From positions 12,471,962 to 12,535,961 of the forward strand of contig NC_067208.1 of assembly GCF_026262505.1 (NCBI RefSeq): a stretch of DNA of 64,000 nucleotides. Direction: 5' to 3'. This stretch comes from Trichomonas vaginalis G3 (Eukaryota; Parabasalia; Trichomonadida; Trichomonadidae). Of this stretch, positions 43,060 through 52,361 are shown piece after piece. The position numbers and the translations under genes were made by a program. Below the pieces are notes generated by a model, which saw only the letters and a list, made by a program, of their open reading frames with translations, ran no database searches and was not told where the DNA came from. The first letter of the stretch is position 1. Every line of letters starts with the position of its first letter.

Positions 43060-45600
43060 AACAACAACATCGAGTGAAGAGACATCCTCCTCAACAACAT
43101 CGAGTGAAGAGACATCCTCCTCAACAACATCGAGTGAAGAAACATCCTCCTCAACAACATCTAGTGAAGAAACATCTTCATCCTCCACAACATCTATTGA
43201 AGAAACATCTTCATCCTCAACGACATCTAGTGAAGAAACAACATCCTCATCCTCAACAACTTCGAGTGAAGAGACAACATCCTCATCCTCCTCAACGACA
43301 TCGAGTGAAGAGACAACATCATCCTCCTCAACGACATCGAGTGAAGAGACAACATCCTCATCCTCCTCAACGACATCGAGTGAAGAGACAACATCCTCAT
43401 CCTCCTCAACGACATCGAGTGAAGAGACAACATCCTCATCCTCCTCAACGACATCGAGTGAAGAGACAACATCCTCATCCTCCTCAACGACATCGAGTGA
43501 AGAGACAACATCCTCATCCTCCTCAACGACATCGAGTGAAGAGACAACATCCTCATCCTCCTCAACGACATCGAGTGAAGAGACAACATCCTCATCCTCC
43601 TCAACGACATCGAGTGAAGAGACAACATCCTCATCCTCCTCAACGACATCGAGTGAAGAGACAACATCCTCATCCTCCTCAACGACATCGAGTGAAAGAC
43701 AACATCCTATCCTCCTCAACGACATCGAGTGAAGAGACAACATCCTCATCCCCTCAACGACATCGAGTGAAGAGACAACATCCTCATCCTCCTCAACGAC
43801 ATCGAGTGAAGAGACAACATCCTCATCCTCCTCAACGACATCGAGTGAAGAGACAACATCCTCATCCTCCTCAACGACATCGAGTGAAGAGACAACATCC
43901 TCATCCTCCACAACTTCGAGCGAAGAGACATCTTCATCCTCAACGACATCGAGCGAAGAGACAACATCATCTTCAACGACATCCAGTGAAGAAACAACAT
44001 CCTCCTCAACAACATCTAGTGAAGAGACAACATCCTCATCCTCCTCAACGACATCGAGTGAAGAGACAACATCCTCATCCTCCTCAACGACATCGAGTGA
44101 AGAGACAACATCCTCATCCTCCTCAACGACATCGAGTGAAGAGACAACATCCTCATCCTCCTCAACGACATCGAGTGAAGAGACAACATCCTCATCCTCC
44201 TCAACGACATCGAGTGAAGAGACAACATCCTCATCCTCCTCAACGACATCGAGTGAAGAGACAACATCCTCATCCTCCTCAACGACATCGAGTGAAGAGA
44301 CAACATCCTCATCCTCCTCAACGACATCGAGTGAAGAGACAACATCCTCATCCTCCTCAACGACATCGAGTGAAGAGACAACATCCTCATCCTCCTCAAC
44401 GACATCGAGTGAAGAGACAACATCCTCATCCTCCTCAACGACATCGAGTGAAGAGACAACATCATCCTCCTCAACGACATCGAGTGAAGAGACAACATCC
44501 TCATCCTCCTCAACGACATCGAGTGAAGAGACAACATCCTCATCCTCCTCAACGACATCGAGTGAAGAGACAACATCCTCTACTCCTCAACGACATCGAG
44601 TGAAGAGACAACATCCTCATCCTCCTCAACGACATCGAGTGAAGAGACAACATCCTCATCCTCCTCAACGACATCGAGTGAAGAGACAACATCCTCATCC
44701 TCCTCAACGACATCGAGTGAAGAGACAACATCCTCATCCTCCTCAACGACATCGAGTGAAGAGACAACATCCTCATCCTCCTCAACGACATCGAGTGAAG
44801 AAACATCTTCATCCTCCTCAACGACATCGAGTGAAGAGACAACATCCTCATCCTCCTCAACGACATCGAGTGAAGAGACAACATCCTCATCCTCCTCAAC
44901 GACATCGAGTGAAGAGACAACATCCTCATCCTCCTCAACGACATCGAGTGAAGAGACAACATCCTCATCCTCCTCAACGACATCGAGTGAAGAGACAACA
45001 TCCTCATCCTCCTCAACGACATCGAGTGAAGAGACAACATCCTCATCCTCCTCAACGACATCGAGTGAAGAGACAACATCCTCATCCTCCTCAACGACAT
45101 CGAGTGAAGAGACAACATCCTCATCCTCCTCAACGACATCGAGTGAAGAAACATCTTCATCCTCAACGACATCGAGTGAAGAGACAACATCATCCTCCTC
45201 CACAACTTCGAGCGAAGAGACATCTTCATCCTCAACGACATCGAGCGAAGAGACAACATCATCTTCAACGACATCCAGTGAAGAAACAACATCCTCCTCA
45301 ACAACATCTAGTGAAGAGACAACATCTTCATCCTCAACAACATCTAGTGAAGAGACAACATCCTCTTCCTCAACAACATTGAGTGAGGAAACAACATCAT
45401 CTTCATCCTCAACAACATCTAGTGAAGAGACATCTTCATCTTCATCCTCAACGACATCAAGTGAAGAAACATCTTCATCCTCAACATCATCGAGTGAAGA
45501 AACATCCTCCTCAACAACAACATCTAGTGAAGAGACAACATCATCCTCAATGACATCGAGCGAAGAGACAACATCATCCTCAACGACATCGAGTGAACAA
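43060..45600 (+). repeat. 39-bp tandem minisatellite coding SSEETTSSSSSTT
   Basis: There are about sixty units of 39 bases (shorter 30-36-base units at both edges). Many central units are identical, showing recent homogenisation or expansion. The open frames on the other strand (Val/Asp/Glu or Met/Ser/Leu repeats) and in the other plus frames (His/Pro/Arg/Gln) are by-products of the repeat. The mirrored edge units near 43910-44020 and 45190-45310 suggest that a block of about 1.3 kb was duplicated. Confidence 0.9.
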
Positions 45601-46225
45601 GAAATCGTAGTTATAATCCAAACATCTTCCCAAAAGCCAGCAAGTAATCCAATAATTTCTACACCCACAATTTTGCCTCCAACAATTTCCGAACAAAGTA
45701 ACAGCTCTGCAGTTTCATCAGCTTCTGATAATGATCCTAATAATAATCAAAATAGTGGGTTCTTCCAATCTTCATTTGGTAAATTCGTCCTATGGCCATT
45801 AGTTGTTTTCGCACTAATTGGCTGGGTTGCTGCTATATTCTTGTTTATTAAACTTAAAAAATCACAAGGCGCAGCTCCGAATGATGCAGCAAATGCAGAC
45901 CAAGTTGATAATTCTCCTCCAAATGATGCAAATGATAATAATTTTGAAAGCGAAGATGAACCATTGGAACGAGAAGAAATATTTATTTGAAAATAACCTT
46001 TTTAATTTTATATTTAAATTTTATTTTTAATTTTTAATTTTTCCCAATTATATTATTTACGCTTCGACAACCATTTTTAATAACAAAAGTTCCTCAATTC
46101 AAAGACGCTACTTATTTGTAAAAATTTTAAAATTAATTAAAATGATTACTAAAAAATCAACATAACATACAAAAGTTTAACTAAATTAATAGATATAGAT
46201 ATAAATATTGGAGTAAAATCTATAA

Positions 46226-46801
46226 TTAACGTGATCTTGGAGAAACTTCAATAAATTTCTTCTTCCTCTCATTGTATTTTGTGATTTCTGCTGATATTAT
46301 CTCTGTAAATTGGATAATTGATTCAGGATCCGATTTTTTAATTATTATTGAATCAATGTCTGTAGAACTAATATGCGATTTAAATTCTGAAACTTCTAGT
46401 TCATTATTGCAAATCAAAACACTAACTAGTTGACCTTTTTGTGTGAGCTGTTTTGCAAACCAATTTAACGTCTTGATATTGAGCAGCATCATAGGGCGCT
46501 CTCTAATATCCGCTAAAAATATGGACATTGCACAATCAGAAGATTTATTTGTAACCTCTTTACCCCATAATTTCCGCAATGCTCTTGAATTCGGTATATC
46601 GATAAATCTTGCATTTACATTAATGCTTGATGATGAAGTAGCGTTCGGATCGTTTCCGTTAGTTCCTTGAGAAACAAGTTTTGTGAGAGTAAATTTAACA
46701 TTTCCTGGGAGATAAAACAATTTAATTGGAGCTTTAGTAGATGTAAATCTTGTATTCGAGGATTGTTTGGGCTCAGAACTCTTGCTACTTGAACAGCCCA
46801 T
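46226..46801 (-). CDS. Degenerate Arf/G-alpha-like protein with lipidation motif
   Basis: 191 residues starting MGCSSSKSSE, a combined N-myristoylation (Gly2) and palmitoylation (Cys3) signal as in G-alpha and Src-family proteins. The following segments run parallel to an Arf/G-alpha fold: FYLPGNVKFTLTKL in place of a P-loop, FIDIPNSRALRKLWGK in place of the DVGGQ-R-LW switch II region, AMSIFLADIRERP as the next strand, and LICNNELEV in place of NKxD. The GxxxxGK[ST] lysine and the switch II DxxGQ are absent, so nucleotide binding is unlikely. A membrane-anchored pseudo-GTPase is my inference; the alignment is by eye and distant. Confidence 0.5.
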   Translation of the reverse strand: MGCSSSKSSEPKQSSNTRFTSTKAPIKLFYLPGNVKFTLTKLVSQGTNGNDPNATSSSSINVNARFIDIPNSRALRKLWGKEVTNKSSDCAMSIFLADIRERPMMLLNIKTLNWFAKQLTQKGQLVSVLICNNELEVSEFKSHISSTDIDSIIIKKSDPESIIQFTEIISAEITKYNERKKKFIEVSPRSR

Positions 46802-47110
46802 TTAAACTGATAATTCAAAAAAAGATTAATATTACTTTTGAGATACATTGAAATTTTGTATTCTCAATCAAAGTTTAAAAATATTACACAGCAATACTTA
46901 GGAGAAATGCATTTATTACTGTATCAAATTTACTAGATTTTTCGTTTTCTAGTTTTAAAACTTAAGAATCTTTCTCATTTCAATTCTCTTAAGCAGGCAA
47001 GATTGATTCAAGCGACCGACTTTGAAGAAAAATGCCGAGAAACGCTTCCCAATCTAATTTACTTTACTTTAATTTCATTTGTTTGATAATTATTCTTATT
47101 TTTTTTTTAA

Positions 47111-47113
<3 letters not shown>

Positions 47114-47154
<41 letters not shown>
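47114..47154. repeat. 41-A tract abutting copy C left end
   Basis: An uninterrupted run of 41 A ends exactly where the terminal repeat GGTAGTGGGG begins. Confidence 0.95.
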
Positions 47155-47156
<2 letters not shown>

Positions 47157-47218
47157 TAGTGGGGCTTCCAGGCACTTCGTGCCTTCTAGCCCTGAAGATG
47201 TTTAGTATAAATGAAGTT
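47155..47218. repeat. Left terminal inverted repeat of copy C
   Basis: Sixty-four bases beginning GGTAGTGGGGCTTCCAGG. They contain the hairpin GGCAC-TTC-GTGCC within an outer GGGCT/AGCCC pairing and then about 27 bases (TGAAGATGTTTAGTATAAAT and on) that match the other end with one mismatch. Confidence 0.9.
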
Positions 47219-47442
47219 CTTATATACGGGTCTTCCAGGAGCTTTTCACAAATTATATATGTTTTCATGTTTTGTCAAGACTTCTTCGTAAAATCAGACA
47301 AAAATAATGTTTAGGGTAGAAGGTTAGATATAACCTCTTTTCTAACCTCTTTTCTACCCTCTTGAATTTTCAAGACTTCTTCGTACATGTTTTGTCACTT
47401 TTCTGTCACTTTTCAGGAAAAAACATTTTTATTGTATATAAA
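47219..47442. promoter_or_regulatory. Non-coding leader with hairpin, copy C left end
   Basis: Holds an inverted repeat built from AGGGTAGAAGGTTAGA (47313-47328) and its complement across 47341-47361. It also has direct repeats of CAAGACTTCTTCGTA (near 47277 and 47369) and of ATGTTTTGTCA. It lies between the terminus and the methylase gene; function unknown. Confidence 0.45.
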
Positions 47443-47894
47443 ATGAATTTTACAAAACCACCGTTACCCTTCTTTGGAAATAAGAGTAGATGTAAAGATA
47501 TTCTATTGAGAGAACTTAAGAAACTACCGAATGGTCTAACATTTGTAGATTTGTTCGGTGGAAGTTTCTATATATCCCATTTGTGCCATACAATATTCCC
47601 AGACTCAAAGATTATATGCAATGACTTCGACAACTATATGGACCGTCTCAAACATATTCCAGACACAAACAATATATTGAAAGAGTTAAAAGAAAAGATA
47701 CCTATAGGTAAGATGGAACGTATACCATTAGATAAGAAAAATACTGTCAGAGAGGTTTTGAAAAAAGCAGAGTATATGACTGGGATAGTATATCTCTTAG
47801 ACTATTATATAGTGGTGCTATAAGAGTTCATGACATTGAAACACTTATGTCAAAAGTTTTATATCTTAACTATACAAATGTTTTATCTCTCTAA
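47443..47894 (+). pseudogene. Dam-like (D12 class) adenine methyltransferase relic
   Basis: Starts MNFTKPPLPFFGNKSRCKDI. The SAM-binding features of D12 methylases are visible: PFFGNKSR near the N-terminus, FVDLFGGSFYISH as motif I, and IICNDFDN as the following acidic strand. A frame change near 47780 leads to an early stop. In the other frame the sequence continues DSISLRLLYSG to TAA 47892-47894. The catalytic DPPY motif and C-terminal half are missing, so the remnant (about 150 codons against 250-290 for the family) is inactive. It is cargo in the position taken by a KilA-N gene in copy B. Similar methylases in viruses protect or mark viral DNA. Confidence 0.72.
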
Positions 47895-47953
47895 AATATT
47901 TATATTTTATATAAGGATCTTATATATTTAAAATAAATATCATTTTATTTTTT

Positions 47954-48735
47954 TCATTGGTGTCTGTCAAACTTACCTGCCATGGACTCTTTCATAAGTT
48001 CCATGAAATCGTCTTCGGACAATCTGGGGAAAAGTATTATGTCAGTAAGTATTCTTTTAACATCCTTACTTAAACTCTTTGCTGTCTGTACACAAATGAC
48101 AACTGAGATGTTAAAGTGTCTGAGCTTCTTAAGAATTCGACACATATCTTGTTCTCTGTTCTTTAACAAAGGATGAGAGGCGAAATCATCTAAGATAAGA
48201 AGACATCTATGAGGGTAAGTCTTCCAATCGTAAGATTGCAATTTCTTCGAAATGTATTCTATCTCTTTCTGTTTGTTTCTGAAGTGGTGTTTGTCTAATA
48301 TTCTCTGCATTTCCTCATTAGGTTCTTTAAACTTCGAATTTATATACTCATTTATAGCATTATACTTCAAAACTCTTCTTTGGTACTTCTTTATCCAATC
48401 TAACAACTCAGTATCCTTTATACATACTAACTTAGACTTCTTTATAATATCTTTGAACGAATTGACGGTTTGGTCAAATTGACCAGAAGTACTACAAATA
48501 ACAACTAACTCATAAAATGGGTTCTTCTCATCTAGTTCTTGTTGTTGTGCAGCCATTTTAAGATAAGTGAAAGTCTTACCCGACCCAGGTGGTGCAATTA
48601 GACCTGTTATACCATTCTGAGCAAATAAGAACTTTTCATGTATAGGCTTTATCTGAGCATTTTCTAACTTCCTCTTGTTCTTGTTTAAAACATTCTCAAA
48701 TTTCTTGTCAATGTCAGCAAACTTTTTTCTAACAT
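47954..48735 (-). pseudogene. A32-like (FtsK/HerA) genome-packaging ATPase, one frameshift
   Basis: It would pump the element's DNA into capsids. The natural start is MLEK at 48735. One A is missing in an A run at about 48723-48728, so the clean frame begins only later; the first in-frame ATG after Walker A (MAAQQQELDEKN, 48556) would lose the P-loop. Walker A: GLIAPPGSGKTFTYLKM (about 48560-48605). Walker B: CLLILDDFASHPLL. A later sensor-like stretch reads ISVVICVQTAKSLS. The C-terminus ends MAGKFDRHQ, about 35 residues shorter than in copy B. It diverges from gene 7 across 36 AT-rich bases. Confidence 0.85.
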
Positions 48736-48771
48736 ATTTTTAGAAAAATTAAAATTTTTATCTTTTAGAAA
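48736..48771. promoter_or_regulatory. Bidirectional 36-bp promoter between ATPase and gene 7
   Basis: Only 36 bases, all A/T but one or two, separate the divergent starts. The core TAGAAAAATTAAAATTTTTA is near-palindromic. It must hold both promoters if each gene has its own. Confidence 0.45.
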
Positions 48772-49224
48772 ATGTCTAGCGATTTCGCTATCTATATTCG
48801 AGACAAGCTTTTCGACAGCAAAACATCTGTAGACCATAAAACCTTACATAATGTAAACAAGAAAGGTGAATTTGTTCTAAAGTTCTGTTTCTGGGAATAT
48901 GACAAGAACCATAAAACATTACAAAGAGCAGTCTTAAAATTTGTCAATGACAGACTTGTTGACAGAGATGACGCCGATTGGAAAGATGAAGTCCAACAAA
49001 AGTTCTTAGAATGCAAAGAAGACACATGCGCTGTTCTTGAAGATGAAATAGAAAACAGAATAGAAGAGCTATTAAAGGACAAAGAACTTTTACATAGATA
49101 TGGTTCTGAGAAATTTGACATATCTCCACCAGAGAAGAAGAAGAAAGAAAAGAAAGAAAAGAAAGTAGAAGAAGAGAAGAAAGAACCAGAGCCAATTCCA
49201 CCGAAGAAGAAATTTGACATGTAA
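48772..49224 (+). CDS. Gene 7, 150-residue protein with Lys/Glu/Pro tail
   Basis: Intact: MSSDFAIYIRDKLFDSKTSV, a compact N-terminal domain of about 75 residues, a helical middle (CAVLEDEIENRIEELLKDKE) and a charged tail of alternating Lys and Glu ending PPKKKFDM. No family recognised. The pattern (small domain, coiled helix, disordered charged tail) would suit a nucleic-acid-associated or scaffold protein; that is a guess. It diverges from the ATPase and converges on gene 6 with a stop-to-stop palindrome. Confidence 0.75.
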   Translation: MSSDFAIYIRDKLFDSKTSVDHKTLHNVNKKGEFVLKFCFWEYDKNHKTLQRAVLKFVNDRLVDRDDADWKDEVQQKFLECKEDTCAVLEDEIENRIEELLKDKELLHRYGSEKFDISPPEKKKKEKKEKKVEEEKKEPEPIPPKKKFDM

Positions 49225-49243
49225 AAATAAAATTTTATTTTTA
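49222..49243. terminator. Stop-to-stop 22-bp palindrome between convergent genes
   Basis: A perfect A/T palindrome (TAAAAATAAAA and its mirror) begins with the TAA of gene 7 and ends with the complement of the TAA of gene 6. Both stops are therefore in a TAAA context, and TAAA overlapping the stop is the known poly(A) signal of Trichomonas. Shared 3'-end signals for both genes are inferred. The same palindrome recurs at 62670-62691. Confidence 0.6.
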
Positions 49244-49659
49244 GAACATTTCTGGGTCAATGTCAATGTTCTCTTCCTCTTTAGGAGTAAACACTGGCTT
49301 AGACTCTAATAGCTTTTTACCCAATTTACCTTGAACTTCTACAACTTTAGACTCATAATATTCATAGTCGTCTGTCTTCTTTGGTTCATAAGGTATAACA
49401 AGTTTGTATGCTTTGCCTTCTTTAAGGTTTGAGAACCTTCTGTCAAAACTTTCTTTGACTGTTAACAAACCTTCTATGTCTAAGTCTTCAAATTTCGCAC
49501 CATTTTAGTCACAATAGCAAACTTAACTGGTTCGATGTTCCAAACTTTGCTGAATGAAGACTTTTCAAAATGGTAGAAATAAACATTCAAATATGTGAAT
49601 GGGTCTAGTTCTTCTTTAACTCCTGACATGTACTTGTTTACTGAAATCTATTTCGTCAT
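49241..49659 (-). pseudogene. Gene 6 (copy C), early stop and frameshift
   Basis: The start ATG at 49657-49659 is followed by a TAG at codon 4, where B has MAKFISV. The frame resumes at MSGVKEELDPFTYLN and is shifted by a missing T near 49506. The second half, 49241-49468, is intact to DIDPEMF. Intact form at 23293-23712. Confidence 0.7.
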
Positions 49660-49695
49660 CTTTTCTATCGGATAAAAAATATTTTTTTTTAAAAT

Positions 49696-50931
49696 TTACT
49701 CAGAAAAAATTTTCTTTGTATATACACCATTCTGAACATCTAAAAGACTTTTGACATTTGCCAAGAATGTTCGTTTAGACGCTGGCATATAACCATACTC
49801 TTGACAATATTGTTTATACGAATCGTACAATGACCTTTCATCTAATGACACAAAGTCAGTTTCATCTACGAACAGTTCATAAACACTCTTGTTTGCTTCT
49901 AACAATGTTTGTCTCTCTTCGGTATGTGGAATTTGTCTTGGATTGAACTTAGAAATATCTAATGTCATGAAATATGAGAACAAGTGGTTGTAAAAGTCAG
50001 ATGTCAAACATTCTGACAAAGCGTCAAAATATTCAGTATCTTGCATATGAGCTTCTGACGTTCTGACAACTACATATCTTCTGTCAGAACTTTCTAACTG
50101 CATCGGAACAGCATTGTTTGAAACCATAATGAAGTTTGCAACATTTTCACAAACTCTTTGGTCTTTATACTTTCTTTCAACAACTCCAACTTTGTCTGTT
50201 ATAAGACTCTTCAAAGCATCTGAGTTCAAAACTTTTGTTGTATCTATACTTTGAAGTTCATTGCAAACTATAAGTTTCATATTCTCTATTGAGGAGTTAA
50301 ACTTGCCACAGATGTTTTCTAAGTTTGTCATATTCGGATTCGAATAACCTTCTAACAGTTTGCACAAAATATCTGTAAAGAAAGTATTCTTACCAGTTCC
50401 TTGTTTTCCAATTATAATGAGAGCAGTTTCATTTTTAGCACTTGGATGTTGTAAGATATTTGCAAACCAACATAAGATATACTCATAAACCTTTTCGTTT
50501 CCATTGCATATAATTTCTTTGACATGGTCTAACCAAGCTTCTATAATACTGTGTTTCCATTCTACTTGTTCGTATTTATATCCAGTGAAGATAGAATAGA
50601 AGTTTGGAGAAGGTGTATAGAACTTTATACCTCGAACTGAAAAATCTTCTAACTTTGACAATAAGATATCCCAAGCATCTAACATCTTCATGCCAACTTG
50701 TACAACTTTTATTTTCTTAAGTTTCTGTCTACATTCTTGTTCAGACACTATTGTTGCTCTTGGTTTGTTAAAGACAACATCCCATTCTTTCATGACATAA
50801 CATTCTGGGGCAGAGTCAACATAAATGACTAAACGTTTCAAATTCTCGACTGCTTTGTTATAGTCTCTAAATGGACACATATTTCTGAATGCTTGGAAGT
50901 CATAAAAATCTGAAACATCTATTCTGTACAT
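49696..50931 (-). CDS. SF3 helicase, intact (replication protein)
   Basis: 411 residues. Residues 1-160 form an N-terminal domain (MYRIDVSDFYDFQAFRNM to ILCWFANILQHP). The SF3 core has Walker A GKQGTGKN at 175-182, Walker B-like LIVCNELQSID at about 220-230, and motif C VSNN at 270-273, followed by the RRYVVVRTS strand with its arginine finger candidates. The C-terminal 120 residues are helical and winged-helix-like. It corresponds to the helicase part of D5/DUF5906-type proteins of PLVs and virophages, where it unwinds DNA at the origin as a hexamer. No primase motif is seen in the N-terminus, and no polymerase is encoded nearby, so host polymerase would be needed. Confidence 0.88.
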   Translation of the reverse strand: MYRIDVSDFYDFQAFRNMCPFRDYNKAVENLKRLVIYVDSAPECYVMKEWDVVFNKPRATIVSEQECRQKLKKIKVVQVGMKMLDAWDILLSKLEDFSVRGIKFYTPSPNFYSIFTGYKYEQVEWKHSIIEAWLDHVKEIICNGNEKVYEYILCWFANILQHPSAKNETALIIIGKQGTGKNTFFTDILCKLLEGYSNPNMTNLENICGKFNSSIENMKLIVCNELQSIDTTKVLNSDALKSLITDKVGVVERKYKDQRVCENVANFIMVSNNAVPMQLESSDRRYVVVRTSEAHMQDTEYFDALSECLTSDFYNHLFSYFMTLDISKFNPRQIPHTEERQTLLEANKSVYELFVDETDFVSLDERSLYDSYKQYCQEYGYMPASKRTFLANVKSLLDVQNGVYTKKIFSE

Positions 50932-50962
50932 TTTTATAAAAATAAAAAAAAATATTATTTTT

Positions 50963-51760
50963 TTATTCTTGACTTTGTTGTTCCATTTGTTGCATTTGTT
51001 GTTCTTGAGCTATTTGTTGTTGAAGTTGTTCTTGTAATACAATACTTTCACCAGTTGCATCTTCCAATTCGAAACTTTCTGCCGTCATTGACAAATACAT
51101 AGGACATAAAAGTTTTACAGGAACAAAGTTTGCGTCAACTAATGTCAACGTTATACTTGCCAAAGTGTTTGAGTTCACTAAGGTTGAAAATTCTGCATTC
51201 GAATGAACAATAGGCAAACCAGCAGAGAAAGTATTGTTTATACGCATAAGTATCTTTTGGTCATAATAGTTTCTGTCGACATTCGAATAACACTTTGAAC
51301 CTAAGTTTGAAACAATATATAAGATTGGTGTGCTTAATGTCAATGGAATAGACATTCCTTGTATGACACCTTTTCCTGTTATAGGAAACTGTTGGTAGTA
51401 AAAACCAGAAATAAGTTTTGTATTATAGCTCATATCGTTTATAGTAAACTCAGTCGGACATCCAAACATAATGAAACCTGCTCTAGTTGCAGCACATGTT
51501 ACACCCGTACTTAAAGTATTAAATAAGTCAACAAAACCTGTTGGTGGTATATCTGAGTAAGTATCTTCAAAGGAGTATTTTTTACCATTCACAACAATAA
51601 AGTCTTCTGGTGTCAAAAGAGCAAAACAGGCTTTAGTCGTCATTGTGTTTAAGGTTAGTTTACAATATCGTCCTTGAGGACTTTGTAAGTTTGTTGTTAT
51701 AGAATTATATGACTCAGGGTTTTTAGTCGTAATAGTATAAACCATTATGTCTTCTGCCAT
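50963..51760 (-). CDS. Putative penton/minor capsid (jelly-roll) protein
   Basis: 265 residues, beta-rich through about 235: MAEDIMVYTITTKNPES, a Cys-containing central part, and the strands LASITLTLVDANFVPVKLL and CPMYLSMTAESFELEDATGE. The last block resembles the C-terminal strands of minor capsid/penton proteins of polinton-like viruses (known pattern: a beta strand with D-x-N, then a proline and hydrophobic strand). It ends in a Gln-rich tail. It lies in the capsid gene cluster, four bases after the MSFPKN gene. The structural assignment is inference from fold pattern and place; identity between copies B and C is near complete. Confidence 0.6.
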   Translation of the reverse strand: MAEDIMVYTITTKNPESYNSITTNLQSPQGRYCKLTLNTMTTKACFALLTPEDFIVVNGKKYSFEDTYSDIPPTGFVDLFNTLSTGVTCAATRAGFIMFGCPTEFTINDMSYNTKLISGFYYQQFPITGKGVIQGMSIPLTLSTPILYIVSNLGSKCYSNVDRNYYDQKILMRINNTFSAGLPIVHSNAEFSTLVNSNTLASITLTLVDANFVPVKLLCPMYLSMTAESFELEDATGESIVLQEQLQQQIAQEQQMQQMEQQSQE

Positions 51761-51764
51761 TTAC

Positions 51765-52343
51765 TTAGCAAATAAACTTTAATGAAATGTTGTGGTCGTC
51801 AAATATTTTTATAACGTCTGGGAAACTATATTTTAAGTTCAACGTTTCACCTCCTTTCATAACGTATATCTTGTCAATGACATTATATGAAACACCACAG
51901 CAACCAATGTCGGGTTCTATTTCTTTGATGTTTATATCGTCTGCCTCTGTCAAAAGTTTCAATAGTTCTTTCAAAACTTCATGAGGTGCAATGACATATG
52001 AGTTCACTTTTACAGGGTTGTGTTCGCCCAAGTTTAACATTATACTTAAAGCTTGACAAATCTTCTCCTGAGTTTGAAGTTTGTCTTTCAGTTGTTGGTA
52101 GTCGTTTCGAATATCTGCAACAGAACTTAAGTCTCTGTTAACTTCAGGATATGTTGGTTCTTTTACAGGAACAATTGTTATACCATCTTCGTCTTCGTAT
52201 GGTTTCCCCACTTCAACATCTCTGTCTTTGACATTGACAATAACACTTTGACTGTTTGTTTGGGTTGGTGAATTTAACTTAACATCTGCCACCGCCATTA
52301 AACCTTTTGAAACACTTACGCTTCTATTTTTCGGAAATGACAT
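51765..52343 (-). CDS. MSFPKN protein, 192 residues, unrecognised
   Basis: Intact in this copy. Start MSFPKNRSVSVSKGLMAV at 52343 (open sequence upstream is the antisense of the divergent gene). Residues 1-60 are polar, 60-80 Pro-rich, about 80-125 a helical heptad-like segment (LSSVADIRNDYQQLKDKLQT), and 125-192 mixed alpha/beta ending DDHNISLKFIC. No known family. Divergent from the antisense gene by 18 bases and coupled to the penton candidate by four bases, so it may be part of a late, virion-related cluster. Confidence 0.72.
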   Translation of the reverse strand: MSFPKNRSVSVSKGLMAVADVKLNSPTQTNSQSVIVNVKDRDVEVGKPYEDEDGITIVPVKEPTYPEVNRDLSSVADIRNDYQQLKDKLQTQEKICQALSIMLNLGEHNPVKVNSYVIAPHEVLKELLKLLTEADDINIKEIEPDIGCCGVSYNVIDKIYVMKGGETLNLKYSFPDVIKIFDDHNISLKFIC

Positions 52344-52361
52344 TTTACTTAGAATAAAAAG

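Larger units (their letters stand above)
33609..45990 (+). pseudogene. Giant Ser/Thr-rich surface adhesin-like protein, disrupted
   Basis: The gene would encode roughly 3,700 residues. Start MLYLLFSLLVQNKFTW at 33609 is a signal peptide. The ectodomain (33660-42430) has about 100-residue beta-sandwich repeats resembling cadherin/Ig-like modules, with many N-glycosylation sites. It continues with 10-residue HYPSSSSSSS repeats, then about sixty 13-residue SSEETTSSSSSTT units. A transmembrane segment (LWPLVVFALIGWVAAIFLF, about 45790-45845) and an acidic tail of about 45 residues follow. It is broken by a mariner insertion (36881-38163), by frame changes near 38740 and 40050, and by one-base losses near 43695, 43715, 43750 and 44580. 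The type I membrane adhesin role is inferred from architecture. Confidence 0.8.

Noticed and set aside
43060-45600. CRISPR-like regular repeat array.
   Set aside because: There are no unique spacers; units are directly adjacent and coding, in a eukaryotic surface-protein gene.
42997-45668. Long open frames on the minus strand and in other plus frames across the Ser/Thr repeat (Val/Asp/Glu, Met/Ser/Leu and His/Pro/Arg/Gln repeats).
   Set aside because: A 39-bp repeat (a multiple of three) leaves several frames open automatically; there is no start context, and only the SSEETTSSSSSTT frame joins the ectodomain to the transmembrane segment.
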